The position numbers and the translations under genes are program-made. Below the pieces are notes generated by a model that saw only the letters and a program-made list of their open reading frames with translations, did not search any database and had not been told where the DNA came from. From the NCBI RefSeq assembly GCF_024137025.1, contig NZ_JAMYJR010000001.1, positions 1 through 64,000 of the forward strand: a stretch of DNA of 64,000 nucleotides, given 5' to 3'. Position 1 is the first letter of the stretch; the number at the start of each line of letters is the position of its first letter. The stretch is from Paractinoplanes aksuensis. Lineage in GTDB: Bacteria > Actinomycetota > Actinomycetes > Mycobacteriales > Micromonosporaceae. This document shows positions 46,457 through 55,620 of the stretch, piece after piece.

Positions 46457-49450
46457 GTGAGTGACTCGGCGCGAGTATCCGCTGAGGCCGGCCGCGACGC
46501 TCTGGCGCGCCTGTTGGCCGTTGTTTCGGCAGGGCAACTCGCGGCGGTGGCGCGAGACATCTTCCCTTTTCTGCCTCTTCCCGAGGCCTTCGACTGGAAT
46601 GACGGGCGCCGCGTCGTCGACAAGATCGCGACGCTCGACTCGCCGGTCCCCGACGTGCCACCCCTGGTGGTCTACGCCACTCGCCTGTCCCACGAGGTCG
46701 GGCCGGCACACTCGGTCGAGCTGGGTCGCTGGGCCGATGTCGCCGGCCAGGGCGCCGGCCTCAGCGAGGGACGACTGCGCCGCCTGCTCGTCGAGATCGG
46801 TCCCGCGGGTCGGGACCTCAATCTCCCCCCGCCACCACACGCTGCGCACTATGCTGACAAAAGCCGTGTACCGGACACTGATGCGCAGAGCGAGGATTCG
46901 TTGTCATCCCTCAGCACGCTGCCGGGCTCTCCCGCGTTGGCCGGGTCGACCGACTCCGGCCGGATCTGGGGCAATGTTCCGCCCCGAAATCCGGACTTCA
47001 CCGGCCGCGAGGGCCTACTGCTGAATTTGCAACGCTCACTCGAGGCCAAGAACAAGGCGTCGGTGCTTCCGCACGCTTTGCACGGCTCGGGCGGCGTAGG
47101 CAAGACTCAGCTGGCGGTCGAGTTCGCCTACCGGTTCGGCGAGCGTTACGACCTGGTGTGGTGGGTCCCGGCCGAGCAGCAAACGCTGGTGCTCCAGTCG
47201 CTGGCCGAGCTCGGTCAGAAACTCGGCATCCCCGGCACTCAAGAGTTCACCCAGGCGGCGTCGCTGGTGATCGAGGCGCTGGCCCGCACCGACAAGCGCT
47301 GGCTGCTGGTCTTCGACAACGCCAACGATCCGACCGACCTCGACCACCTGATCCCGTCCTCCGGTGGCCACGTCATCCTGACCTCGCGCAACCCGGCCTG
47401 GCTGGACGTCTGGGACGCGGTGAAGGTCGACGTCTTCGACCGGCCGGAAAGCATCGAGCTGGTGCAGCGGCGCGGCACGAACATCACCGAGGTCGAGGCC
47501 GACCGGCTGGCCGCCAAGCTGGGCGACCTCCCGCTCGCGCTCGACCAGGCGGCCTCGTGGCAGACCGCCACCGCCATGACGATCACCGAATACCTGAGCC
47601 TGTTCGACCAGCATTTCGACGAGTTGTCGGCCCGCGACCGGGATGTGAACTACCCGCTCAGCATCGCCGCTCTGGTCAAACTCGCGCTCGAACGCCTCCA
47701 GCGGGACGCGCCGGCCGTCGCCCAGCTGCTCGAAATGTTCGCGGTGTTCGGGGCCGAGCCCATCTCGGTCGGCCTGCTGCGCCGCGGTCGGCTCGGCACG
47801 ATCTCCCAGCCGCTGGCCCGGGCCCTGCGTGACTCCACCGCGCCCGACCGGATGGCGCGCGACCTGCGAAAATACGGCCTGGCCAAGGTCGATGTGGAAA
47901 ACCGGATCCAGGTCCACCGCTTGCTCCAGGTGGCACTGCGCGACATCCTGGACGAGGAACTGCTCGATCGCGGGCGCACCAACGTCCACCGGCTCCTCGG
48001 CGCGGCCAACCCCGGCGAACCGGACGACGACGGCACCCGCGAGCTGCACGCCGAGATCGCACCGCACGTCAATCCCTCCGGCTTGATCAACTCAGCCGAG
48101 GAGGACGGGCGACGCACGGTCCTCGACCAGATCCGCTACCTGTGGAACATCGGTGACTACGACGGCTCCCGCCGGCTCGGCCAGGCGGCGGTCGACGCCT
48201 GGGTCGAGCGCACGGACCAGCCCGACCTCGGACCCGACGGTGAGCTGACGCTGCTGGCCTCCCGCCACCTCAGCAACGCCCTGCTCTCGCTCGGCATCAA
48301 CGGCCGGGCGCGCGAGCTGGCCGAGTCGACGTTGGCCCGGCTGCGCAAGAGCCCCGAGTTCGGCCCCGACCACGAGCACACGCTCTGGACGGCAGCGACG
48401 GTCGCGGTGGCCCTGCGCGTGGCCGGCGAGTTCAAGCAGGCGCTCGCACTCGAGCAAGAGAACGTCGACCGATATGTTCGCGTCTTCGGCGCCGAGGACG
48501 CGACCACGCTGCGCAACCAGGGAAACCTCGCCGTCAACCTGCGCATGCTGAGCGACTTCCCAGGCGCGTTCAAGATTGACGACAGCATCGTGCTCCGTCT
48601 CGACGAGACCCTGACGGAAGATCACCGGCGCCTGCTCTTCGCCCAGTCGAACCTGGTCCGTGATCTCTACGGCCTGGGCAAGTATGAGGAGGCTCTGCAA
48701 CTGCAGGGCCGCATCCTGCCGATCTTCCGCCGGACCATGAACGACGCTCGGCACCCCATGGTGCTGCTGGCCAGTCGCACCCTGGCGATGGCGCTGCGCA
48801 AGACCGGCCGCTACGACGAGGCGCTCCAGGTCGCCCGCGAGAACTACCACGACTGCGTGGCCCGCTACGGCGAAGCGCACGAGCACGCGCTGGCCGCGAC
48901 CATGACCTACGCCAACACTCTGCGGGTCGGTGGCAGCCTCAGCGAGGCGCGCGGGCTGGCCGTCGACGCGGTGGCCCGATACCGGCGAACCTTCGGCGAC
49001 CTGCACCCGCTGACCCTGGTGGCGCAGGTCAACGAGGCGGTCATCCAGCGCAGCATCAAGAACCTCGACGAGGCCCACCGGCTCGACGTGGCCGCCCACC
49101 GGGCAATGATCGACATCCTCGGCGCCGACCACGGCTATACGTTGTGCGCGGCCAGCGGCTTGGCCAACGACCTGGCCCTTCTGGGTGACGACCAGGCCGC
49201 CCATCGGTTGTCGAGCGAGACGCTGGCCATCTCTCAGCGGTCACGCGGTCCGGAGCATCCCTACACGTTGCTCTGCGCGGTCAATGCGACCTTCGACCGG
49301 ATCGCGGTCGGCGAGACCACCCAGGGCGAGGAAGAGCTGGCGTCCGTCGTCGGCGCGCTCTCGGAACTGCTCGGGACGGCCCACCCCGAGACGCTGGGGG
49401 CCCGGCTGGGCCGCCGGGCGGAATGCGACATCGAGCCGCCGCCCACCTGA
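46457..49450 (+). CDS. fxsT: NB-ARC/TPR protein of FxSxx-type system (FxsT, copy 1)
   Basis: About 997 residues. An N-terminal region of about 160 residues with a helical effector-associated look (VVSAGQLAAVARDIFPFLPLPEAF) precedes a linker and the anchor RNPDFTGREGLLLNLQ. The NB-ARC NTPase has its P-loop in HGSGGVGKTQLAVEFAY (near 210), WLLVFDNAND (Walker B), LTSRNPAW, GDLPLALDQAA, and a winged-helix part. Tetratricopeptide repeats fill 560-990 (for example TMTYANTLRVGGSLSEARGLA). The end ECDIEPPPT is shared with the second copy. Such proteins belong to FxSxx-COOH peptide systems and are thought to be signal-dependent switches. GTG 46457 or TTG 46442 starts it. Confidence 0.85.
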   Translation: MSDSARVSAEAGRDALARLLAVVSAGQLAAVARDIFPFLPLPEAFDWNDGRRVVDKIATLDSPVPDVPPLVVYATRLSHEVGPAHSVELGRWADVAGQGAGLSEGRLRRLLVEIGPAGRDLNLPPPPHAAHYADKSRVPDTDAQSEDSLSSLSTLPGSPALAGSTDSGRIWGNVPPRNPDFTGREGLLLNLQRSLEAKNKASVLPHALHGSGGVGKTQLAVEFAYRFGERYDLVWWVPAEQQTLVLQSLAELGQKLGIPGTQEFTQAASLVIEALARTDKRWLLVFDNANDPTDLDHLIPSSGGHVILTSRNPAWLDVWDAVKVDVFDRPESIELVQRRGTNITEVEADRLAAKLGDLPLALDQAASWQTATAMTITEYLSLFDQHFDELSARDRDVNYPLSIAALVKLALERLQRDAPAVAQLLEMFAVFGAEPISVGLLRRGRLGTISQPLARALRDSTAPDRMARDLRKYGLAKVDVENRIQVHRLLQVALRDILDEELLDRGRTNVHRLLGAANPGEPDDDGTRELHAEIAPHVNPSGLINSAEEDGRRTVLDQIRYLWNIGDYDGSRRLGQAAVDAWVERTDQPDLGPDGELTLLASRHLSNALLSLGINGRARELAESTLARLRKSPEFGPDHEHTLWTAATVAVALRVAGEFKQALALEQENVDRYVRVFGAEDATTLRNQGNLAVNLRMLSDFPGAFKIDDSIVLRLDETLTEDHRRLLFAQSNLVRDLYGLGKYEEALQLQGRILPIFRRTMNDARHPMVLLASRTLAMALRKTGRYDEALQVARENYHDCVARYGEAHEHALAATMTYANTLRVGGSLSEARGLAVDAVARYRRTFGDLHPLTLVAQVNEAVIQRSIKNLDEAHRLDVAAHRAMIDILGADHGYTLCAASGLANDLALLGDDQAAHRLSSETLAISQRSRGPEHPYTLLCAVNATFDRIAVGETTQGEEELASVVGALSELLGTAHPETLGARLGRRAECDIEPPPT

Positions 49451-49467
49451 CCTGCCCACGGTCGTGA

Positions 49468-49505
49468 AAGGCCGCCTACCTCGTGCTACGAGAATAGGCG
49501 GCCTT
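49468..49505. terminator. Strong bidirectional terminator
   Basis: AAGGCCGCCTA (49468-49478) pairs perfectly with TAGGCGGCCTT (49495-49505), and an inner CTCGT/ACGAG pair extends the structure. It lies between the convergent ends of fxsT1 and the precursor genes. Confidence 0.85.
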
Positions 49506-49531
49506 CGCCTTTCCGAGACCGCGAACTCAGA

Positions 49532-49714
49532 TCAGGGCGTGTTGCCGAACGCGGCGAATTTCTCGCTGTTCCGAGCCTCATCCCGCACACGTCTCATGGC
49601 GTTTTCGAGGACATCGCCCCGGCCGTTCAGCAAATCCGCCACCGACTGGCGGGAAACGTTCAGGAGTCCTTCGGATTCGGGCGTTTCCGGCGCTAGCCGA
49701 GATTCTTCGGACAT
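49532..49714 (-). CDS. Precursor-like peptide A (variant FxSxx, ends FGNTP)
   Basis: 60 residues. The ATG 49714 is preceded by GGAGG at four bases. A leader-like part (LLNVSRQSVADLLNGRGDVLENAMRRVRDEA) matches the pattern of FxSxx-COOH precursors (an L-x-x-V/S turn, then VL-x-x-A-(M/L)-x-R). The C terminus is FAAFGNTP. It keeps the Phe five from the end but has Asn where the family has Ser. It would be the substrate of the radical SAM enzyme at 51494, possibly giving a Phe-Asn cyclophane. It is last in the minus-strand unit, 123 bases after precursor B. Confidence 0.75.
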   Translation of the reverse strand: MSEESRLAPETPESEGLLNVSRQSVADLLNGRGDVLENAMRRVRDEARNSEKFAAFGNTP

Positions 49715-49837
49715 GCTGCCTCCAGTGGTCCCGCGGCGACCGGCGGCTCCGCATCCGACGGCCATGGCGGACAGGCCGGCGCGATCAGCCCCTGAATTGC
49801 GACGCAACCGCCGCCCGGAGACCTGGCGGCACCCACA

Positions 49838-50113
49838 TCAGCGCGGCGACCCGTCCGACTCCGAACCCCACGATACTTTGACGTCCGACTCTTTCCCACC
49901 CCCCGCCAGAGCCGGGGGCTCCGTCGGATCCATGACCGGACTGCTACTGTGCGCCGCATAGCTCTGCGCACCGTACAAGGCCTCTCGCCGAACCCGCTCG
50001 ATCGCCCTGTTCAGCACGGTGTCGTCGCTCTTGATAAGACTTTCCAGGGCGACGCCCAGAAGTCGCGGGGTTACGGTCTCCTCATCGTCGAGGGGACGTT
50101 CCGAAGATGGCAC
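49838..50113 (-). CDS. Precursor-like peptide B (HSSSP core and 32-residue tail)
   Basis: 91 residues from GTG 50113, which follows GGAAAGGA. Residues 17-46 (LLGVALESLIKSDD, then TVLNRAIERVRREA) match the leader of precursor A and of FxSxx peptides. Where A has FAAFGNTP, B has YAAHSSSP (52-59), so the Ser is kept and Phe is replaced by His. Unlike the family, 32 residues follow (rich in Pro, Gly and Ser), including SWGSESDG, itself an aromatic-x-Ser triad (W82-G83-S84). It may be a longer precursor needing proteolysis, or a diverged decoy. It lies 172 bases after the HEXXH gene. Confidence 0.65.
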   Translation of the reverse strand: MPSSERPLDDEETVTPRLLGVALESLIKSDDTVLNRAIERVRREALYGAQSYAAHSSSPVMDPTEPPALAGGGKESDVKVSWGSESDGSPR

Positions 50114-50285
50114 GATGATCCTTTCCGAGCTCGGCGGTCACCGCGGCGACCGGGCATCGAGGTCGTATGAAGACGTCCGGTTCGAGGAGCCGGAAACGCT
50201 CAATGTTCAGCTACGCAAAAGTCGACTTACTAGATCACCAGGATGACGTATCATCCGCGCTCGCGGTGCTCCCTTGCGTAACGAG
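50114..50285. other. 172-base gap before precursor B
   Basis: Lower GC than the flanking genes. It contains GATGA-CGTA-TCATC, a short inverted repeat near 50243-50256, and no convincing gene. Space is enough for a separate promoter raising precursor expression over that of the enzymes; I cannot name one. Confidence 0.35.
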
Positions 50286-51497
50286 TCAACGCGCCCGAGG
50301 TGCAGGCTCGTCGAAGAGGCGGTCGACTGCCGCCCCGAGGACGGCGACGAACTCGGCGCCGGCCGGGGTCAGCTCTCGTGAAGCCGCCAACGACCGATAA
50401 CCGACGCGCACCTGATCACGCAGATCGGTGAACTGGGCGCGTGCCACTTCCGCCAGCGCGGGCTCGGCGGCCAGACAGCGCCACGCGTCGGCCACTTGCT
50501 GGAACGCGAAAACTCCTTGTAGAAGGCCTGAGGTGGGACGCTTGTCCTTCTTCCACGGTGCGCGGTGCAATTCCGTACCGCCGGGGCGGTAGAGCGGAAC
50601 TATATCGATGACGCCACTCAATTTCGAATGAGCAAATTCGTGCACGATCGTGACCGCGAAGTCCTCAGCCGAGGTGGGCCGGCTCGCGCCCAGGGCGCCC
50701 ACCGACTCCCGGGCCGTCGCACTCCGTGACGAACCGTCGCCAGAGTCGATCAGGGGCACCACGGCCCGCAGGCCGAGGGCGATCTCGGTGGCCCGATCGG
50801 GCAGGTGCCGGCCGATCAGGCTCCAAGCCTTGGCGAAACGGCTCTGCCACACGGCCGCCTCGTCGTCGTCCAACCGGTCGCTCGGCGCGGCGTGGTATCC
50901 GCCCCGAAACGGGCTCGCGTCCTCGATGCGCACTGCGCGTTCCAGCCCGTCCCAGCGAGCCCGCAACTGCCGCAGTGGCCACCAGTTCCGGCCCTCGACC
51001 AGGGTCGTGCCGACACCGGAGGAACCGATCAGAGTCACGGCGCCGCCCGAGACGTCGATGCGGACCGGCGCCGACGCGTCGTCGCCGAGGACGGCCGTGC
51101 CCATCGTGGGAATCACCAAGCGGCCCTCGCGGGCCCACCCGGTCACCCGGCAGTCCCGTCCGGCCCGGAGGGCGGCGGCCGCGGCGAAGTTGCCCAACTC
51201 GAGAAAATCCCCCGTACGGGTTCGCTCCCGGCTGGTCCGACTCAGCCAGGCACCAACCATCGGGTCCCCGATCAGCCAGGTGAAGACCTGGGGATCAGCC
51301 TCTTGGACCGCCTCGAGAACGGATACCGCGGTGTCCCGTTCGCCCTCGTCGCCGACCCACCCGCGGATCAGCGGCAGCAGGAGCAGCAGGTGACGGCTGA
51401 CCCGGCTCTCGCCCAACTCGGCCAGAGCCGCCATGTCGGTGGCGCCGGCGGCCAACGCGGCCAGCTGGGCCGAGGTCAGGTGGTGATAGCCGTTCAC
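50286..51497 (-). CDS. HEXXH-motif putative peptide-modification protein
   Basis: 403 residues. The defining part is VTIVHEFAHSKLSGVIDI (HEXXH near residue 285), followed by PLYRPGGTELHRAPWKKDKRP and SGLLQGVFAFQQVADAW, which is the conserved pattern of the HEXXH domain of FxSxx systems. The remainder is helical. The His-Glu-His set suggests a metal site; whether it is a protease, oxygenase or other modifier is not settled by sequence. GTG 51497 overlaps the radical SAM stop by four bases. In many genomes this domain is fused to the radical SAM protein; here it is separate. Confidence 0.85.
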   Translation of the reverse strand: MNGYHHLTSAQLAALAAGATDMAALAELGESRVSRHLLLLLPLIRGWVGDEGERDTAVSVLEAVQEADPQVFTWLIGDPMVGAWLSRTSRERTRTGDFLELGNFAAAAALRAGRDCRVTGWAREGRLVIPTMGTAVLGDDASAPVRIDVSGGAVTLIGSSGVGTTLVEGRNWWPLRQLRARWDGLERAVRIEDASPFRGGYHAAPSDRLDDDEAAVWQSRFAKAWSLIGRHLPDRATEIALGLRAVVPLIDSGDGSSRSATARESVGALGASRPTSAEDFAVTIVHEFAHSKLSGVIDIVPLYRPGGTELHRAPWKKDKRPTSGLLQGVFAFQQVADAWRCLAAEPALAEVARAQFTDLRDQVRVGYRSLAASRELTPAGAEFVAVLGAAVDRLFDEPAPRAR

Positions 51498-52738
51498 GCC
51501 GGATCGTGCGTGGACCGTCGTTCCAGATCGGTGAGGACGCACGCGCGTACGTGCCGAATCAGCTCGAGCATGTCAGCACAGTAGACGGACGGGTTCAGGA
51601 AGCCTCGGCCGCCTCGGTACCTGTGCGCATAGTGTCCGCCACCACAGACGTCGCGGACGGGGCAGGCGAGGCAGGTCTCGCTCAGTGCCCGCAGCCCGAT
51701 CTGGCGGGCCACGATTCCGGGGTGGTCCAAGGCCGCGTGCAGGGGGTCGGTCAGCACGTTCAGCCCGGTGTCGCACGCGCCCGGATAGGCGGACTTCAAC
51801 GAGTCGACCTGCTCGATCGCCCCGTCGCTCTCGACCACGACGACGGCGACGGGGCTCAGGCCGATCTGCTCCGACCGGCTCGAGCCGCCGAGCAGCAGAG
51901 CCAGCACGTCCTCGAAGAGGCGGATGCTGACCTCTTGCACAGGGGCGCGGTACCAGCGGTCGAACACCGCGATCAGCCAGTCGGCGTACGGCGTCGGCCC
52001 GGCACCCTCCGGGCGGTCGGGCGGAATATCCCAGTTCGCGTGCGGCAACAGCAGATCGATCGTCGGAGGTCGATATTTCAGCAACGCCTCATAGGTGGCG
52101 ACCGGGTCTGTCGTCGGGTCGACGATGCACAGCAGACCGGCGAACGATTCGCGGTAGTCATCGGTCATCAGCAGCCGGAGGGCCTTCTCGACCGCGCCGA
52201 AACTGCCCCGGCCGTTCGCGTGCCGGCGTCGCCGGTCATGATCGGCCTGGGCGCCGTCGACGCTGACCCCGATCTCGACGCCGTGGGCTTGCAACGCCTC
52301 GAGCTTGGCTCGGTCGAGAAGGACGCCATTGGTCTGCATCTGCACGCGCAGGGTGGTGCCGGCGCAGGCTCGGCGGAACTCGGTGATCAGGTCGCTCAGC
52401 CGGTCGATCCCGGCCAGCAGCGGCTCGCCGCCGTGCAGCACCAGGCGCATCCGGTCGAGCTCGTTGTCGCGGGCGAACGCGGCCATCCGGTCGGCGGCCG
52501 CCCGCCATACCGTCTCGGACATGAAAATCGGACGGGACCGCCAGGACTGGTCGGCCATCTCGTACACGTAGCAGTAGTCGCAGGCCAGGTTGCAGCGCTG
52601 ATGCACCTTGAGCACCACGTCGCGAAACGGCACCGGCCGGTGGCCCTCAGCCCGCAGACGCTTCACGTCGAGCCCCCGGACCGGCCACTCGGCAGCCCTG
52701 GTGATCAGGGGTAGCACCGAGGAACGTTCGGTGGGCAT
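51494..52738 (-). CDS. fxsB: Radical SAM/SPASM peptide maturase, FxsB-like
   Basis: 414 residues. The radical SAM motif CNLACDYC (Cys49, Cys53, Cys56) sits in KVHQRCNLACDYCYVYEMAD. Other core motifs are LVLHGGEPLL, VQMQTNGVLLD and GVSVDGAQADHDRRRRH. The C-terminal SPASM-like cluster cysteines are CLACPVRDVCGGG (after SET) and VYCADM. FxsB-family enzymes cross-link an aromatic residue with a residue two further on in short peptides. Both precursor genes are three to five genes down the same strand. The ATG follows AAAGGG; it lies 47 bases after fxsT2. Confidence 0.9.
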   Translation of the reverse strand: MPTERSSVLPLITRAAEWPVRGLDVKRLRAEGHRPVPFRDVVLKVHQRCNLACDYCYVYEMADQSWRSRPIFMSETVWRAAADRMAAFARDNELDRMRLVLHGGEPLLAGIDRLSDLITEFRRACAGTTLRVQMQTNGVLLDRAKLEALQAHGVEIGVSVDGAQADHDRRRRHANGRGSFGAVEKALRLLMTDDYRESFAGLLCIVDPTTDPVATYEALLKYRPPTIDLLLPHANWDIPPDRPEGAGPTPYADWLIAVFDRWYRAPVQEVSIRLFEDVLALLLGGSSRSEQIGLSPVAVVVVESDGAIEQVDSLKSAYPGACDTGLNVLTDPLHAALDHPGIVARQIGLRALSETCLACPVRDVCGGGHYAHRYRGGRGFLNPSVYCADMLELIRHVRACVLTDLERRSTHDPA

Positions 52739-52785
52739 GAAATCCCTTTCCGGCCGGCTGCGTCCGAGGGAAGCTTACGGGGCGG

Positions 52786-55620
52786 TCAGAACGGCGGCGG
52801 CTCGATGTCGCACTCCCCGCGCTCGCCGTCGGCCGCCGCGCGCACCTGCGGATGGTCGGGGCCGAGCAGCTCACGCAGTGCGGTGAGCGCCGGTCCGATG
52901 AGCGTGGCTGCGCCCGCCGGGTCCCGCTCGCGGGTGATGATGCCCAGGTTGACGGCGCAGATCAACATGTCGGGGTGCCGCTCCCGCTTGGCCGCCCGCG
53001 CGCTCTCAAGCGTTGTCCGCAGCAGGCGCCCGGCCGCCTCGATGTCGTTGTTGACCACAAGGTCGTTGGCCAGCCCGACGGCGGCCGCGTGCACGTACGG
53101 GTGAGCGGCCCCGACCTGGTCCTGCAGCTGCCGGTAGGCCGACTCGCAGGTGCGGCGGGCCGTGTTCCGATCGCCCATGAGGCGCAGGATGATCGCGTGG
53201 TTGACCGCGGCCGCCAAGGCCACCGGGTTCGTCTCGCCGAAACGGGCACGATACGTGTTCACCGTGCGCAGGCTGGTGGTGTATGTCAGCGACGGCGCAC
53301 CGGGCAGCCGGGCCGCCACCGCGACGCGCACCGCGTTGGCATAGGTCATCGCCGCGGCCAGCGTGTTGCCGTTCTCGGACCCCCACTCGCCCTGGCAGAT
53401 CAGGTGGTGCTGCTGGCTGGCGCGCAACGCCTCGGCCACTCGGCCGGTCTTGCGCAGCGCGATGGCCGTCGTGCGGGCGGCCAGCATGACGCTCGGATGC
53501 CGGTCGCCGAGCCGGTCGCGCATCGCCGGCAGGATCTCTTCCTGGAGCCGCAACACCTCCTCGTACCGGCCGAGACCGTAGAGGTCGCGGGCGAGGTTGG
53601 AGACGGCGAACTGGGTGCGGTAGTCGTTGTCACCGTGCGCCTGCCGCCAGAGCCGCACCAGGTCCTCGTCGATCTCGCGGGCCTTCTCGAACTCGCCGAT
53701 CGCCCGGTGGCACAGGGCCATGTTGCTCCGGGCCCGCAGCAACTCGACGTTGTTGTCGCCCCGGGTCCGCTGGTAGTACTCCATGCGGTAACGCTCGAGG
53801 TTCGCGGCTTTGCCGTAGCTGCCGAGGATTCGGCTCACCATGGCCACGCCGTTGGCCGTACGGGCCGTACGGTCGTGGTTGGCGCCGAACTGCTCGTGGT
53901 TGTTCAGACGTTTCCAAGCCAGGTCGTAGAGCTTGTCGGCCTCGTTGTACCGGCCGAGCGCGACCAGGTTCAGCGCGTACCGGTCGATGCAGGCGAAGGT
54001 CTCGTCGTCGTCCCACACATCGCCCGGTCCGGCCCACGCCTGGCGGGCCTTGTCGGTCAGCCGCAGGCTGCCGTCGAAGTCGCCGAGCAAGTAGAGGTAG
54101 CGGATCTGGTCGAGCACTACTCGGCGCATGGGCGGGGCGACGCTGTCGATCAGCCCGGTCAGGCCGATGTGGTGGCCGATCTGGGCGTGCATCTCCCACG
54201 TCAGCGGGTCGTCCGGGTCGTGCGGGTTGGCCGCCACCAGAAGGCGCCGGGCGTTGTCAAAGGCGCCGTCGAGGTCATCGTCGGACAGCGAGTCGCGCAC
54301 CACCAGCTGCACCAACCGATGCACCTGGACCTTTTGACCGCCGTCGGCCGCGGTGATCAAGCCGTACCGCTCCAGCAGGCGCAGGGCCGCGTCGAGCTGG
54401 TTGTCCTGCGCCAGCACCCGGCCCAGCGGGGGCGGAATGGAATGCTCGGTGGCGGTCCGTAGCAGGGCCGGCGAGATCGGTTCCGCGCTCATGCACGAGA
54501 GCATGGCCAGCAGTTGACCGGCGCCGACCGAGACCCGTTTGACCTCGTCGAACGCCAGGCCGAAGGCACCGGCCACCGTTTCCGGGTAGTCACGCGGGCG
54601 GCCCAGGCTGAGCACCGCCGTGGCCTGGCGATCGAGGCGGCGCAGGTATTCCGCGACCGAGATCCCGACCACGGACCGCATGGCCGACGCCTGCTCCAGC
54701 GCGAGCGGCAGATCGCCCAACCGGTGCGCGAGCAGATCGGCGTCGTCGAAGCTGATCCGCCCGCTGCGCTGGAGCAGGGCGATGCTGTCCTGGCGGGGCA
54801 TCACGCCCACCGGCACGGTGCGGCCGTGCTCGTTCCAGCGGCCGTCGCGGGTCGTGACGATCACCGTTCCGCGGCCGGCCGTCGGCAGCAGCTCGCGGAT
54901 GTGCTCGGGCCCGATGGCGTTGTCATAGACCAGCAACCAGGTATAGGTGGCCCGTTCGAGCGCACCCAGCAGGTTGAGAACGGTCTGGCCGACATCGGAC
55001 TGGCTGATCTCGACCTGTTCCGGCAGGCGGTCGGCCAGTTGGGCCAGCGCGGCCCGGGTCGGCGCCACCTGCTCGGCCACGATCCACCAGACGACGTCGT
55101 AGTGCGCCCGCTCGCGATGCACGAACTCGGTCGCGAGGCTGGTCTTGCCGACGCCACTGAGCCCGTGCAGGATCATCGGCCGCCACGGTCCGGCGTCGGC
55201 GCCGACCGGCTGTTTCATGAGTTCCAGCAGGTCTTCGCGGCCGGTGAAGCCCGGCTTGCGTGGGGGCACCGAGCCGTGCGGGAGCTCGACCGACGGCGGC
55301 TCGACCTCGACGGGCCCGGCCGGTGGCGACATCCCGGACTTGTTGTCGGTGCGGGCGTTCCACAACGCCAGGAACCGCTGAACCTCGGCCTGCGGGTCGG
55401 GCCGGTGGGCAGCCGTCTCGGCCAGCACCCGCACCACGGGTTCGACCTTGCTCCACTTCGGGATCACGGCGTTGTTCAGCAACGCGTTCACCGTCTCGTG
55501 ACTGACCTTCTCGGTCATCTCGTCACGGTCACGAATCTCGCCGCTGATACGGCGGGACGACGGCTGTCCGGCGGCGCGGTAGAGGATCCGAAGTTGCGTA
55601 AATAGATCTTCATGCTGCAC
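52786..55620 (-). CDS. fxsT: NB-ARC/TPR protein of FxSxx-type system (FxsT, copy 2)
   Basis: 944 residues. The N terminus (LFTQLRILYRAAGQPSSRRIS, then VSHETVNALLNNAVIPKW) is a helix-turn-helix-like domain of about 70 residues often fused to conflict-system NTPases; copy 1 has a different N terminus. The NB-ARC domain has its P-loop in HGLSGVGKTSLATEFVH (near 156), WLLVYDNA, VTTRDGRW and GDLPLALEQASA. TPR repeats run from about 520 to 930 and the end is ECDIEPPPF. GTG 55620 starts it, with GGGAG nine bases upstream. It is the first gene of the maturation operon and is divergent from the LRR-Roc-COR-TIR gene. Confidence 0.88.
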   Translation of the reverse strand: MQHEDLFTQLRILYRAAGQPSSRRISGEIRDRDEMTEKVSHETVNALLNNAVIPKWSKVEPVVRVLAETAAHRPDPQAEVQRFLALWNARTDNKSGMSPPAGPVEVEPPSVELPHGSVPPRKPGFTGREDLLELMKQPVGADAGPWRPMILHGLSGVGKTSLATEFVHRERAHYDVVWWIVAEQVAPTRAALAQLADRLPEQVEISQSDVGQTVLNLLGALERATYTWLLVYDNAIGPEHIRELLPTAGRGTVIVTTRDGRWNEHGRTVPVGVMPRQDSIALLQRSGRISFDDADLLAHRLGDLPLALEQASAMRSVVGISVAEYLRRLDRQATAVLSLGRPRDYPETVAGAFGLAFDEVKRVSVGAGQLLAMLSCMSAEPISPALLRTATEHSIPPPLGRVLAQDNQLDAALRLLERYGLITAADGGQKVQVHRLVQLVVRDSLSDDDLDGAFDNARRLLVAANPHDPDDPLTWEMHAQIGHHIGLTGLIDSVAPPMRRVVLDQIRYLYLLGDFDGSLRLTDKARQAWAGPGDVWDDDETFACIDRYALNLVALGRYNEADKLYDLAWKRLNNHEQFGANHDRTARTANGVAMVSRILGSYGKAANLERYRMEYYQRTRGDNNVELLRARSNMALCHRAIGEFEKAREIDEDLVRLWRQAHGDNDYRTQFAVSNLARDLYGLGRYEEVLRLQEEILPAMRDRLGDRHPSVMLAARTTAIALRKTGRVAEALRASQQHHLICQGEWGSENGNTLAAAMTYANAVRVAVAARLPGAPSLTYTTSLRTVNTYRARFGETNPVALAAAVNHAIILRLMGDRNTARRTCESAYRQLQDQVGAAHPYVHAAAVGLANDLVVNNDIEAAGRLLRTTLESARAAKRERHPDMLICAVNLGIITRERDPAGAATLIGPALTALRELLGPDHPQVRAAADGERGECDIEPPPF

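Noticed and set aside
50019..50400. Plus-strand short frames opposite precursor B and the HEXXH gene, considered as a third peptide
   Set aside because: They lack the VL-x-x-A leader pattern and an aromatic-x-Ser ending, and overlap genes supported on the other strand.
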